Assembly (NCBI GenBank): GCA_016165875.1
Contig: JABBOT010000003.1
Coordinates: forward strand, 29,125,816-29,189,815
Source: Acanthopleura granulata
Lineage: Eukaryota; Mollusca; Polyplacophora; Chitonida; Chitonidae
Direction of reading: 5' to 3'
DNA: 64,000 bases
Shown here: piece by piece, positions 47,164-59,463 of the stretch
Numbering within the stretch: position 1 is the stretch's first letter
Layout of the letters: each line of letters begins with the position of its first letter
The notes under the pieces: model-generated
The model's input: the letters and a program-made list of their open reading frames with translations, nothing else
The model's database searches: none
What the model was told of the DNA's origin: nothing
Position numbers and translations under genes: made by a program

Positions 47164-47371
47164 ATTCTTCAACCTTTTCACATGTTTGCAAGGCGTTTAT
47201 TCAAGCATATTCTGAAGGCATTATTCCATGTTGACTGATAAAATTACATTTATTGTGAAGCCCTGGTGAAACTGGTCAATCCAACTGAGGTTGTGTCTCC
47301 AAAAGTCAAATTAAAAATGTGCATAAATTGCCCTGAAAATTGCTCTTCCATTTGTGAAAAGGTTGAGGAAT
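47164..47371. mobile_element. Candidate MITE with 19-bp terminal inverted repeats
   Basis: ATTCTTCAACCTTTTCACA (47164-47182) and the complement of 47353-47371 (ATTCCTCAACCTTTTCACA) match at 18 of 19 positions. They bound a 208-bp AT-rich segment without coding potential. Length and terminal repeats fit a non-autonomous DNA transposon. A target-site duplication is not clear: the flanks do not repeat exactly, so the true ends may be shifted. No second copy was recognised in this window. Confidence 0.5.
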
Positions 47372-49077
47372 TAGGGTAGTTTGGGATATTATTTTCTTTG
47401 ATCTTTTTGCTGACAATTATGCTTTTTTTGTGTGTTTACTTTTACTTTAAGCTTACTGCATTTCTTTTTTTTTTTCGTCCTATTATTTTTGTTTCTGTTT
47501 GAGAAGTGGACCGTGGACAGCAGATAAACAGCTGTAAAATCACTCATGTTATTCTGACATATTCTGAATAAACATTTTCATTTTTACATGTGAAAGGCTG
47601 TGATCTTGAAGGTCCTTATGCTATGACTTCCTGTAACACTTACTGATGGAGGGTAAACAAGACTGCCCAGTTAACAGGCAGAGGGCGACAGAGGGGAAGG
47701 AGAGAAGAGTCTAACTGGATTCTGTTACTCTGGGCCTTGAATGGTCTCTCCATTGGTATGCAGAGAGAGTGGAACCTTTAAGGCCTGGGCAGAATGTTAA
47801 AGAGATCCAGTCTTGCATAGACTTGCAAGTTGGACTGCAACCTTTTGTCAGGAGATTTAGGTGAGGTAGGGTGGTTTCCTTAATTGACTCAGTTTCCTAC
47901 ATCTGGAATAAAACAATATACATTTGAAGTATATATTTAACACTAGTGTTTAGGTCTCTAGTGTTCAGTGTCATTACACAGTTGATATGTACATAGAGGA
48001 TATGTTCATGTACATGTCGGCCTACATGTGCCATTACATATATTTGTACTACAGGCATATCGCTGTAAAATATCACACCTTGGATAGAACTATTGGAAAG
48101 AAACTAGGAAGCAAAGTTACATGAAGCAAAGTTCATGAAGTCCTATGTATGCAGTATTCCCAAATACGGTATTAGAAATGAAAGAAGCCAAAAAAAAAAA
48201 CATTTTACAGTGCATTTTATCCTTGATTAACCCACAGGGCTGCAAGTTGTCAGAAATACATGTATAAACACACTGATAAGACTGGCTTTGAGAGTCTGGC
48301 AAATATTTACATGTTAATCAAAATTTGGAAGATGTTGAAAACCAGACAGCCTGTGTGTATACATGTGTGAATGTAGAGCACCGGGTATGAAAGCTGCAAC
48401 GATGAAAACAGTGTTATCTTATGTAAACAAGGGAATTATATCGCTGGATATCCTTTGAAGACTGTGAGACATCAAAAGAGCTGCTTTCTTATCATGGCTC
48501 AGGCAAAGTTAGGATAGCTAATTCAGCAGAATTATACCGGATAAGACTTGTTAAACTAAGTTAATTATGTAATTATTGACAATCAGAACTCACAATAATC
48601 ATACTGTAACCATTGAATTAGCTACTGAATGTTATTTGCCTGCTTTTTCTCTGATTACTGAGAGATTGTAATTCTAATCATCTCTTATCGGCTCCTCTGT
48701 TATTTCTCATTTGTGTACAGCTTGGAAATTTCTGTAAAAAACATAAGTCAAATATTGTGACTGTCTCTTTCACCCCAACAATTCCCAACATGTAATTCTG
48801 CACATGTTACAGTAATTTGCACAGACTGGTGGTCTTACAGATACATATCTGAGAGAGAGAGCCTGGATACCATTCATACTGATAGAACTATTAGTGTATG
48901 GTTCAGCCTCTAAGTATTTGTTGATTGCAACACAGCTGAACAATTGTCTGGCTATGCATTGGTTAGCTGCACTTCTCATTCTTCATCATTAAGGTTATAC
49001 AGCTGAGGTTATGCCACAGAGTTTCCCATTGGGTCTCTGAGGAATGAGCAGCCTATACATATATGTACATTTAGAGT
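47372..49077. other. Non-coding DNA
   Basis: No gene is supported. A CTCF-like site at 47675 is listed separately. A run of A is at about 48191-48200. Confidence 0.6.
47675..47687 (+). promoter_or_regulatory. CTCF-like site (weaker)
   Basis: CAGGCAGAGGGCG fits CCRSYAGRKGGCG with one mismatch at position 2. It is about 4.8 kb from, and in the same orientation as, the 42867 site. Confidence 0.22.
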
Positions 49078-49280
49078 AAATGACCTAGAATGTCAATCTT
49101 AAAAGTGCAATTTTGTAAGCAAATAAATGTCGTAAAATATTACTTTTGGTGCTGAAACTATATTTTCCAGTAGGATGTCACTCCAAGCAAATATCTGAAC
49201 ACCTCTCCAAGTTCAATAGACCTCTCAGAGTCAGACAAAATCTGCAATGGAGTCATGTGCGAAATTTTATTTCATTGTCC
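49078..49280 (+). repeat. Unnamed ~200-bp interspersed repeat, copy B
   Basis: AATGACCTAGAATGTCA then AAAAGTGCAATTTTGTAAGC, AAATAAATGTCGTAAAATAT, TACTTTTGGTGCTGAAAC and TTTTCCAGTAGGATGTCA parallel the 58959 copy from end to end, finishing at GAGTCATGTGCGAAATTTTA. A short open frame (49146-49400) crosses it by chance. Confidence 0.8.
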
Positions 49281-51089
49281 ATTTTGATTGGTCTGGGTGG
49301 TATACAAATGTCTGATTCCACACCTAGCTTTACTGTACATGTCTTTGATGTAACACGAATCACGAGACTACAAAAACAACGGCTGATGATTATAAAATAA
49401 AGTGTCAAAATTTATATAAAATCAAAATGAGTCATTTGTTTTTTGGTGTTGCATTAATATGTGTCTTTCGTCAAACTAATCAGAGTAAGATCAGGTTTCT
49501 GGAATATATGTATACTGATAAACCAGGATAGTTAAATTTCTTGTTAAAGCAAGAGATAGAAGGGGGAACATTTCAATATTGACAAATTGCTGCTCAGCTG
49601 AAGGATTTCCCACCTGTGTCATCGCCACAGTTTGAAAAATAATCACTTGAAGTTCTCAGCCTCTTTGAGTTAGTTATTACATGTCAGGTCAAAACATTTT
49701 CGGCCAAAATGCTGCATAGCTGGTAGAATCCAGCCACAGTATTCTGTAGCATGCAACGCCATCCATTATGGTCCATATCTGTAGCCATTTTCAAACAGCA
49801 ACAAAAGGAGCCATCAGTCTTGTTGTCAACGTCTTTGTGAACATCAATCATTTCTGAAGTGGTTTTAAATTTTTAACTTTGTGGACAGTCGTTATAATAC
49901 ATGTTTTCTGTGAATACATTGTGATTCTAGACAGCAAGTTAAAAATGCACACAAACTGTATTCATGATGAAGTTAATCATAAACTAAGGGATACACCAGG
50001 TGATGAGCTGCAGTGTACCTTATGCTTTTTTGGCCAGATGTTGAGAAAGAACATAATGACATAATATCAGATTGCTAAGGAAAAATGGCACCTTAGAGAA
50101 ATGTTGTTTTTACTACATAGGTTTAATTTTTTGTCCTAAACTCGAGCTAGTATTAGTGTTCATGTGCCGTGGCTGGTAAATTGAAGGCATAGAGTATCTG
50201 TTTGGCTGCCAGCCTTAGCAAGTAATGATGTTTCCAACTTCATTTATTCCTCATGTATAAAATACATGCATACACTAGGGGTTTCTTCAAGAGACTTTTA
50301 AGTGCAGAAATCAATACTGCATCCGTTAATTTTTTTTGATTATGTGTTTTTTGATTGATCTGTTATGTCAGGAACTTGAGTATATATTATGTGTGATTTT
50401 TTGTGATGTTGATAAATGTACTTTGTACGAGATTTAAAAAAGCTACATCTGAGTCGCCATCTGTTTAATTATCGCTCTCCCTGTACAACTGGGCTAATTA
50501 ACCAGGGCACCGTAATAAAAAAAATAGTGAGAAATTCATGGAAAAAAGGATGAAGATAACCATCTATGATAGATCTTAATTTTCTTAACAAACCATAGTA
50601 TAGTCAGTGTGTATGTAAAAAGTCTATTTTTTGGAGGGGATAGACTATTTATCAGCGAAAACAATTCATTAATTACAACCCCACGCCTCACCCCCAAATC
50701 CCCTTCCCACTCCTCGACTTTTCTGCACTTCTTGCATTTCTCTGTATTGTACACATGTCGATTCTATAAAAGGAACTTGAACAGAACAGGTATAGAGCCT
50801 TTTAGCTTTCTACCTTTAACCTCAGATCACAAAGGTGCACTGCGGCAAGGCACTGGTGGACCTGGCCTCTATAGGCAAGGACTGCTCTCTTGCAATGGCC
50901 GGGACATCAAAATTAGGATTGACTCTGGTAATATGAGTGGCAGAAAATAGGAAATGTCCTGGCTGGAATTATTCCAGGTAGTCCCAGTGGGATGCTGCCT
51001 GTCCCACAATGAGGTAACTGTGTTAAATGCTACAAATGACAAAGCTATTCAAGTATAGTGGAAATGACATTTTCCCTCCTTCAGTTCAA

Positions 51090-51105
51090 TGACCTTGAAT
51101 GACCT
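51090..51105 (-). promoter_or_regulatory. Candidate DR4 nuclear-receptor element
   Basis: TGACCT (51090-51095), spacer TGAA, TGACCT (51100-51105). On the minus strand this is two exact AGGTCA half-sites as a direct repeat with a 4-nt spacer, and one half-site is the full TCAAGGTCA. DR4 is the classic TR/LXR-type geometry. There is no gene context. Confidence 0.3.
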
Positions 51106-52180
51106 TCAGACCAAGAACTCTCACATTACCTGTGATTATGGCTTTAATGTGTTTCAGCAGATGGAGGTTTCTGTTGAGTATCAGGTGTGAAATGGCCTGC
51201 AATTGTAGTCATGTGGTCAGGGTCAACACAGTTTATGGCTCTGTCAGCTACCATGGAGAAGTGCCATGTTCAGAAGACCAATCTTTAAGGGGGAATCGTC
51301 ATTTCTTTACTTTTGATACATAACAGCATGTTCATGTGTCATAATCCAACCTTTTCTATCAAAATTTCTGTGGAGCTCTGTAAATCATTGTTGTTTCTTG
51401 GCAATAAATAGTTTACATAAAGGCTTTATACTTGAGTTTGCAAATCTTTAGGTCTGCCTATTTGGTTAGTAAAGAATACATAAATTTAATCTAGCAACAC
51501 TTTATTATAAAGTAATGGTGTGAAAGAAGAACATGAAAGACATATACATGCATTGTCTGTAATGTACATGTAAATTAGATCTTTTATGAGTTTACATCTT
51601 GCTTATATGTTGATTAAAATAAAATTTAGAACATGGTGTTGCATTAGCTTTTATTTGCAGACTAGAATATTTATTATTTCTGAGGCAGACGAATCCTTGA
51701 AATGCATAATTTACTTCTTCAAAATAATATTCTGCTACATTTTTCTCTGAAAAATACTACAAGAATAGCAAGCATGGGGATCAGAGTGTGTGCATGTTTA
51801 TGTGACTTGTGTTAGAGTTGCTTTTATGGTGTTGGAATTATTGCCATGTGTCTGTCTTTCCTTCAAATTTGATGCAAGCCACATCATATTAGCTAGATAC
51901 AGTATCATCCAGCAATTCCATTTAGTGTGTTACTCCTGATGTCCACTGGTGAGACCACCATCAGAGGTTAATCAGTGCCCCTGACCTGTGGTCAGTGTGA
52001 GTCTGACCAGATGGTGGTTAATGGAGTGTCCAGTTACAGTGTAATCACCAGCAGGGAGGCAGTGAACACTTCAAGCCCTACCCCTGTATCTCCCTTGCCT
52101 AGTTTCTCCCATGGTTTTTCTCAAAACACAAGATTGTCCACCACGCTGCCAGCTGTTTAGTTCAACACTGTCAGCCAGGG

Positions 52181-52219
52181 TTTTTTTGTTGTTTTTTTTT
52201 TCTTTTTTGGGGGGGGGGG
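52181..52219 (+). repeat. T-rich tract ending in an 11-G run
   Basis: T tracts separated by G and C, then eleven consecutive G (52209-52219). Base counts in such runs are prone to sequencing error. Confidence 0.9.
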
Positions 52220-52389
52220 TCTCCTTCTCTAGTTTTCTGGTTTCTAGTTATGAGTGCCTCAAGCAGTGTGTGCTCTGCTATGTATATGTGCCAGTAGGTG
52301 TGCATTTCACTTAAGTTATACATGTATGAGGAAATTCATTTGTGAAAAGATCTGTTAGAAGCAAAAAGTAGAAAATCTGGATAGTCCAT

Positions 52390-52433
52390 GAATGGAGTAT
52401 GATGTAAAACACCAATCAGATAAATAAATGAAC
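52390..52433 (+). mobile_element. SINE family 1 tail fragment
   Basis: GAGTATGATGTAAAACACCA then ATCAGATAAATAAATG matches the end of the family-1 tail. Confidence 0.75.
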
Positions 52434-54690
52434 AGGATTTAAATGCTGAGAATTTACATGTATATTACCAGAGATTGTGCAATGTTCTCTGCTCTCCCCC
52501 ACCTCCTTTTAAAAAAAAAAAAAAAGATGTAGGGCCTATCAAGTTTCACATAGTGATATAAATATCATCGCAAAATCATCACAAAACTGTAGATCTGATC
52601 AATGCTGTGTTAATCAATCTTGTCCTTGTTATTGGCTCTGATATTGTGATCATGTTTTGCATTTGAACATTAAATATTGATACAATTTCTTACACATTGG
52701 CAAAGAAAACAGTTTCTGTCATGTGTAAAGCTTGTACATTCTTTGTTTATGACAGTGAATTTGGTTATAAAAAATAATTGACTTGGAAAAAAAAATGACA
52801 AAGCATTTCTTATGGTTCTACATGTCTTCAGCAGAACAGTGGTGAATCCAAGAATTTAAGGTCATGTTCATCTGGGTTTGTGTGTCATTGTGGTTGGTAA
52901 TGACAGTTCACTCCAAGATTCCACAGCTACATGTAGGGCTCACTGATTTCTGGAACCTGGACCCCCTGTGGAGGTTTGTGTCTCTGGATCAACAGGAAAT
53001 GACCCCCCTGGGTGTTCCTTGGGGACAACCCAGCACACATCTGGTATGGTTTTAATTTTGGCACAGAGCTACAACCCTGCTTCTAGCTTCACTCTGGCAT
53101 ATATCACAGATCTGCATTTGGGGACCAAATTCCTGGTGAAATTTTTGCCATAGCGGCAAACAAAAGACATTCCCAGGTGTTTGCACTGGAATAACAGTAT
53201 TAAAGTATCATCCTATGGGACAGTGTGGGGAGGAAGTGCCCATGGAGCTTTAGACAGGTACTTGATGTGTTCTTCAAACATGTTGAGATGTAATGGTGTG
53301 GCATCTGGGCCAGAAGACCTATTTATATAACTATTCATGAACTTAATTATTTCCATTCCATTTTTTATTATTACCAATATTTATTGCTTTGTGTATCAGT
53401 AGTTTTTACTGTTACATTGAGTTTGGTAAATTACTACTCCAGAGTATTCAGTTACACCAGCCGAACATGGTAAAACATGGTCTTGTATGAGGAGTGCTAT
53501 TGAGCAACACAGTAGTTGAAAAGTTTGATTGAAATTTAATTCACTGGACGTACATCCAGGGATAGGGTATTGGTTTCTTGTCTCTTGGATTTCTTAGGCT
53601 ACATTTACATTTAGCTCTTGAAAAGTTACAGAAACTGCCAAACAGGGAGTTGCAAAGGAATGGTGAACTAGTTAAGAAGGTAATTATCCAGTAAATAATA
53701 TTCCAAGTCTTCTGTTTCATTGCTAACCCGGTAATTAGTGTACTTAAAAATGAACACTTTTTCTGAACTTTGTAGAAATCCTAACTCAAGCATTAATGAA
53801 GCAACAGGATAAAAGAAAAAAGAAACGGGCTTTAAAAACAAAATATAAAACCAAGCAGCTAATCCATGATTTTTTTACCTAAGTATGTTATATGTTTTCA
53901 CAATAATAGCAACACCTGTTGTTTTTGTAGCTTTAGAACTTGTTCCCAGGTGAGGAAGTGGAGCCTTTTTGCCAGCTTCATGTCAGATTCACTTCCATTT
54001 TACCCTGGTTTGACCCGTGTGTGTTGCCAATCTCTTACTCCATCAGATACTGGAGCAAATTAAACCAAATGAACTGGTTGTTAGTCTTGTGTAATGGTTA
54101 CAGCCTGGCTGTAGTGAAGTCTTGGGTTGCAAATTGCTAAATTGTACGGTAAATTACCAAGGCTGGGATCTAGTCATGCGGGACATCTGCTGCATAAAAA
54201 TGTTCTACCATCAGCAAAAAAAAAAAAAAAAAAGTAACAAGTGCTTTCCGTCTTTGCCATGCGAGTGAGTCTTTTTCTTAGCCCAGTGACCTGTTACACT
54301 TGATACCTACATGTAACAGCTACAGATGCTTTCCATATGTCACACTTCATCATGGGGTTAAAAACTTCCATATATTCATTTTTGTCATACTCATACGCCC
54401 TCCTTCCTTGCCTAACATTAGATGAGGAACAACAGTATTGTTGTTGTTGCTGGCTTATGTGATCCTAATATTACAAGTACACCTCGTGTCCCTATCAGGC
54501 TCTTCTCTGCTGTGCTTCCTTACGCAAGTTGAACACACGATCCAAGATAAGGTATGTTCAGAAACACAGCAGATTATCCTATTTAATTTGTTTCATTTAG
54601 TTGATATTCTGTTTATGCTACTTTCTCTTATGCTGTTGTTCATCCTGACCAGTTGGATTTTAGGCTTGTCCAGATACCTCTCTAAGTGGA
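52434..54690. other. Non-coding DNA
   Basis: No gene is supported. A15-A18 tracts lie at 52509-52525 and 54216-54233. A tRNA-like stretch around 54089-54140 (GTGTAATGGTTACAGC, GGGTTGCAAATTG) is too degenerate to call. Confidence 0.6.
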
Positions 54691-54694
54691 GGGT

Positions 54695-54790
54695 TTCAGA
54701 TATCCACTGAAGGGCACTCTGACTTTCTCTACCCTAAAACATTACTTCCATGGTGTAAGTGAAAAGTTCTTGATTATGTTCCATTTCAGC
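54695..54790 (+). mobile_element. Diverged SINE 3' end
   Basis: GGGCACTCTGACTTTCTCTA then CCATGGTGTAAGTGAAAAGT and TCTTGATTATG parallel the body end and tail of the SINEs (GGGCTCTGCCC...GTCGTATAAGTGAAATATTC). Divergence is high, so family assignment is open. Confidence 0.55.
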
Positions 54791-54799
54791 ATAGAGAAA

Positions 54800-56999
54800 G
54801 TATTTAAATGAGCATAATGGAATATAGTCATGTAAGATTCCTTTTGATTAGAAATTTATGAACTTTTATTTTTCGCAAGAGCTCTGTATGTGTAATTTCT
54901 GTTTTGTCACAAAAAAGTTGCAAGTCTGTGTGACTACTAATTAAAAGTGTGAAAATAGGTTTCTCACATTTTAAAAAATGTGTTAAAAAATGTCATTTCC
55001 CCATTTTAAGGCTTGCCTTTCAGGAGTTAACCAAACATAATTAGGAAAAAATAGCCAGGCGTTTGCTTTTAGTTCAGTGTGTATGTATGATGTCTAGAAG
55101 CAGGCATTATCACAGTGATCATTTCAGTTTCAAGAATAACAATTATAACAATAAAGTTTTATAAATGTGTATGTACATGTGTGTGAAAGAAAAGTTGAAA
55201 TACAGTGTAATACAATTGTAATACAGTTAACTTGACTTCGCTTTACCCCCAGCCCCCACTTCAGTTGCTTGCGTGATCTTCGGAGCGGTTGTTAGTTTAT
55301 AAGTTAACGTGGACTCCCTGGGTAACTGAACTGTGGCAAACAAGTCACAGTAGCCATCCCATCTTCTCGCCTTGACGCTGTCGTATTAGCCAGGCCCGCT
55401 GGTGCCAGAGAACAGTCAGTTTCTGTCATATTTACATATTCCACATTGGATGTGTCTTCTGGACAGGATGTGGCGTCTTCTCTATAAGCCTTATCTGTCC
55501 AATATACTTGATTATTGAGGCTTACATAGCCCATTAAGAAGCCCCACAGTCAACAATGAATATTGCATGGATTAGGAAAGTTTTGACAAGTCTGGTTCAC
55601 TTCTCGCCGCCTTTCACAATTTTGGCCTCACTTGACCAGTTTATTGAAATGGCACTTTAATCAGACCTTCTGCTGGCATTGGATTTAATACCGCACTAGA
55701 AAGAAGCCGGCTGTTACATTGGTTATAGTTGGTGTCAATCACTGTCAGGCCGGTAACACTGGTATATAGACATATGCTCAGCGCCTGTATTGAACAGTTC
55801 CATCGCAGCCATTCCGCTGTGCCTCAGACCAAGGACCATTGCCAGAGACTTCAGTGATAGGCTCATATTGATGATTGTCTGTTAAGCCAGAAGAATGGAG
55901 ACTCCAGAGGCTGTATTCTGAGTGAGACAAACTGTGTATAGTATCTTGACAGACACATCAAAACCCTCAACCTGCTTCAGTAAACTTCACGTACAGTGTC
56001 ATTATTACCTTAATTCTCTTGTCCTCATTGTCATGATGTGCATATATCCATGGACATCAGGTCGGCGATATTGATGCTCATCAGTCTCAATTTATCTACC
56101 GGGAAGATCTGAATATCCACTCACATGATTCAGAGAGGAGAAAAGCAAACCATTACACTCAGATCAAAGACTAGGAAATTTATGCTGTTGTTATTTTTGT
56201 TTTGTCATTGGGCTTTGAAATATTTCTTGAAAATGGTGTATAGTTTAATACTGAACTTTACTGTGAAAACTTATGCAACTTTACAGAAGCCTTGTGCCAT
56301 TTCTTCTTCTCTTTCGGTCGTAGGGGAAAGGTCTGCCATTAACGTGCAGTGCTTCCCATCATCATTGAAAGTGAAAGACAGCTCGTGTTCAAAGTTGAGC
56401 TTGCCAAAAATGTTGGACAATATTATGTTTATTTCAGTAAAGTATTTTTTCTAACAGTTGCTAGGACAGTGGCAATTGACCTTTGACCCTGCTCAGTCGG
56501 CTAGCTTGAAACGCAGCCATTCTGTATGGGTCGTGACATAACTGCTCCAAGTGCGGAACACTTATCTCCTGACATTGTAGTAAGCTGATAGGGTTGGGTT
56601 TCAAACTTATATATACATGTAAATTTATAACATGAAATGATCAGAAAACTTACTTCCGTCACAACACAATGATCTGAAAAATACTTTGAGGTGTTATTCA
56701 CAGATGTACTTGTTATAATTAGAACAGTGTCCTGTCCATATGTTATTACATGTTACATTGACAGTCAACTCAGAACATTTACGTCACAGTTTATAAACAA
56801 CTGATATCTCCCAACTCGCTGATTGGCTATTTTCTCATAAGCATGGGTACCTTCAGATCCCAAGTCGGCAGCGAAATACTACACACTTCAAACAAAGATA
56901 ATCCAGCAATGAATTCAAACAAATTCAAAAAGGTTTTTGCATTCAAGACAGAATTTTGTCATGTTTTTAATGTACAGTGCCTCAATCATGAGCTGTCTT
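54800..56999. other. Non-coding DNA with a GC-richer segment at 55240-55760
   Basis: No gene is supported. The minus-strand open frame 55304-55534 has balanced, protein-like composition, but a stop lies just upstream, no splice acceptor fits and no family is recognised. At 55727-55742 TGTCAATCACTGTCAG reads on the minus strand as a TGACAG plus TGATTGAC pair, resembling Meis and Pbx half-sites. The DR1 motif at 56477 is listed separately. Confidence 0.5.
56477..56489 (-). promoter_or_regulatory. Candidate DR1 (HNF4/RXR-type) element
   Basis: TGACCT, T, TGACCC on the plus strand equals GGGTCAAAGGTCA on the minus strand, an exact classical DR1 sequence for HNF4 or RXR dimers. The match is complete over 13 nt. 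Its target gene is not visible. Confidence 0.35.
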
Positions 57000-57000
57000 T

Positions 57001-57028
57001 TACTGTAAGTAAATATTCTTGAGTACAC
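57001..57028 (+). mobile_element. Short SINE tail fragment
   Basis: GTAAGTAAATATTCTTGAGT then ACAC matches the tail core (ATAAGTGAAATATTCTTGAG). It is only about 25 nt, so this is tentative. Confidence 0.45.
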
Positions 57029-58955
57029 CAGTATGCCATTTCTTTAATCGAGCCCATGCAGAAATACAGGATACATGTTTCTGAGATGATGACTTCATTT
57101 AGTCTCTGTTTGGTGTTACATTCCTTTTCTGGTCTTCACGACTGAATACCCCAGTTCTATTGGATGCTTTATCCTTCAGTACAATTTTGATGTTTTTGAT
57201 CATTAGATGTAGATATTCCTGGATTTCTTTTCAAGTGTGAGTTGGCATCAGTCCTGTTTTTCCCGAAATAAATATCTAGCTATTCAGTGGTGTCTGCATA
57301 GTTGATTGGTAATATGTTTTTGTCACATAGTTTTGAGCACTCAGGTCTTTATCCAGGTCCCTGACAGGATCATTCCACCCACCTTGTCACTTTGTCTGGG
57401 GTCTCACTTGTTAAGCTTATTGCAAAATTTATCCCCATCTACTTTCCCTGAAGAGTAGGGGTGTAAAAAGATACCCTTGATGCAGGTATGAATCGAGAAG
57501 CCAGAGATAATTTGATTGCCGGCCTATAGCTGGCCTTACCCTACCTCCTGCTGATCCCATTTGCCCAGTGTTCAAGCAGATTCTAGCGAGAAAGCGTCAC
57601 GGAGAAAACCTGGTCTCTCCCAATGAAATTAACTTGGAAATAAGCTTCTACACTGAAAATGCAGTGAAGTACATATTTGGAGAGCTGATTTAGAAATTGC
57701 AGTGATCTGAATTTAATGTTCTTTGCCAGTGAGAATTGGTGTCTTGGCTGACAGTTCAATGGGTGGCAGTTTCGTGCTTTCCGATAACAAATCAATAGTA
57801 GTGTCTGGCCACAGAAGAAAATTGACACCCATGAAGATTTGTGAGAAGGGTGAGCCCGTCACTTGTAGCCTCTCTACAAAAATACCCTCCGCCAACATAA
57901 CTTCTCCAGTTCCGTCCTGTCGTGAACTGGTTCACATTTTTCTGTGAACAAAGTGTTAAATTGGTTCTGAAATGTTATTAAAGATGTCCCATGCCATGTT
58001 AAAAAAAAAAAAAAAAAGAAACCAACTAAATGTATGCATCATCAAATACTTCCGACAGTTTTCTGACATCAAACTGACATGTGACATTTTGGATTATTTT
58101 CTTTTTTTTTTTTTTAGAGTTCAGTCTTGTTTATACCTGTATAACAGGATGTGAAGAAGCTGGCATGGCAGATGATGTATCTCTTACAGTATGCTTATTT
58201 TATATTTGAAAAAAAAAAACTCGTACGCCTTCTCTTGAACCTCTTCATGGCCAAAGGTTGAATCATGATGTGAAGAATCCCCGAAGGGATGAGTTTGCAA
58301 CTACATAGATGAATTTCATTATCAGTGATAAAGTTTTTTTCGGATTTGGTGACAGTTGCTTCAGGGGAGTATTGACCCTAGCAATGTTGACATATTCTGT
58401 ATGAAAAATACATTTCGCATACTTGAGTAACTGCTGCATCTGTTGGACAGTGAATCCTGAATGGAACCAGGCATGTTTACATATAATGTAGGAAAGCCAT
58501 ACCACAGATGGTCTTCTTTACAGAAACCGTCAAGGTTACCAAAGCATTGTCACTGGAATGTTATTTGATATATTGTTACACATTGTTATTTTTTACTCTT
58601 TTGATTGTTTGATGCCATACTCACGAATTTTTCACTGTTTTTATGGGTGAAGGGAAACAGAAGTGCCAGGGTAAACCACAGACCTTTGGTGCACATGTAA
58701 GATACACACATGATATGGGTGGAAGACAAAAGGTTAGAATATTAGACTGTACAAAGCATAGTCCACTGCTTATTGTTGCCAAATCAGGAACAGTGATAGC
58801 AAGAGATGAAGGGCTAAATGTTTATCACCTGATCTACTTGGCATGAGCCAGCTAATGCTTAGCGATAAGGCAGTCAAGACGGACAGCTGTTATACATGTA
58901 CATTGCATGCATTCATATTCATGTATATGTACGCAATTTAAAGGAACAGAATTCT
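57029..58955. other. Non-coding DNA
   Basis: No gene is supported. A17 (58001-58017), T14 (58102-58115) and A10 (58210-58219) tracts are present. Open frames are at most about 81 codons and unrecognised. Confidence 0.6.
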
Positions 58956-58958
58956 TGT

Positions 58959-59170
58959 GAATGACCCAGAATTTCACTCAAAAAAAAGTGCATCTTCAGA
59001 GGCAAATAAATGTCATAAAATATTATTACTAATGATGAAACCCACATTTTTCCAGTAGGTTATCATCCAGCTTTCCCAACAAGTGTCAAAACAATTTTCT
59101 AAAATCAATAGAACTGGCAGATTCTGGAAAACTTTAGTCGTGGATGAAATTTTAGGTCATTTAGGAAATA
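58959..59170 (+). repeat. Unnamed ~200-bp interspersed repeat, copy C
   Basis: This is the most complete copy: GAATGACCCAGAATTTCACT, AAAAGTGCATCTTCAGAGGC, AAATAAATGTCATAAAATAT, TCCAGTAGGTTATCATCC, AAAATCAATAGAACTGGC and GTGGATGAAATTTTAGGTCA. It aligns with copy B along its whole length. No terminal repeats, polymerase III boxes or open frame are visible. Confidence 0.8.
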
Positions 59171-59395
59171 TAACAGTATTATAACTGTAAAATGAAGAGG
59201 GCCCTGCTGGTTGTGCAATCTAAAGGGCTCTTGTTACAAGCTACCAAACTTTTGATTAATAGGCTTGTGTGCTTGACGTTATTACCAGCTGGCTTTGTTC
59301 CAGCTGAAGGTAACGGGGATTGCCAGGTATACACACATGTAAGACAACATGTGTCAGCTTCAGCTCAACTCTGGCTGCTATCCAGCACTAATATA

Positions 59396-59463
59396 CGTGA
59401 TTGTCATTGTAAAAGTGAAACCTCATTGAGAACGGGGTAAAACCCCTGCCAGATAAATAATTA
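59396..59463 (+). mobile_element. Diverged SINE tail
   Basis: CATTGTAAAAGTGAAACCTC, ATTGAGAACGGGGTAAAACC and CCTGCCAGATAAATAA parallel GTCGTATAAGTGAAATATTC, TTGAGTACGGCGTAAAACAC and CAATCAAATAAA of family 1. The upstream body is not clear. Confidence 0.55.

Larger units (their letters stand above)
49281..52380. other. Non-coding DNA
   Basis: No gene is supported. The DR4-type motif (51090-51105) and the T/G tract (52181-52219) are listed separately. The open frame at 50609-50950 (113 codons) is not recognisable. Confidence 0.6.

Noticed and set aside
55304..55534. Minus-strand frame with protein-like composition
   Set aside because: A stop codon lies only a few codons upstream of the Met, no splice acceptor is placed to extend it, and no homologous family is recognised. 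A translated database search would settle it.
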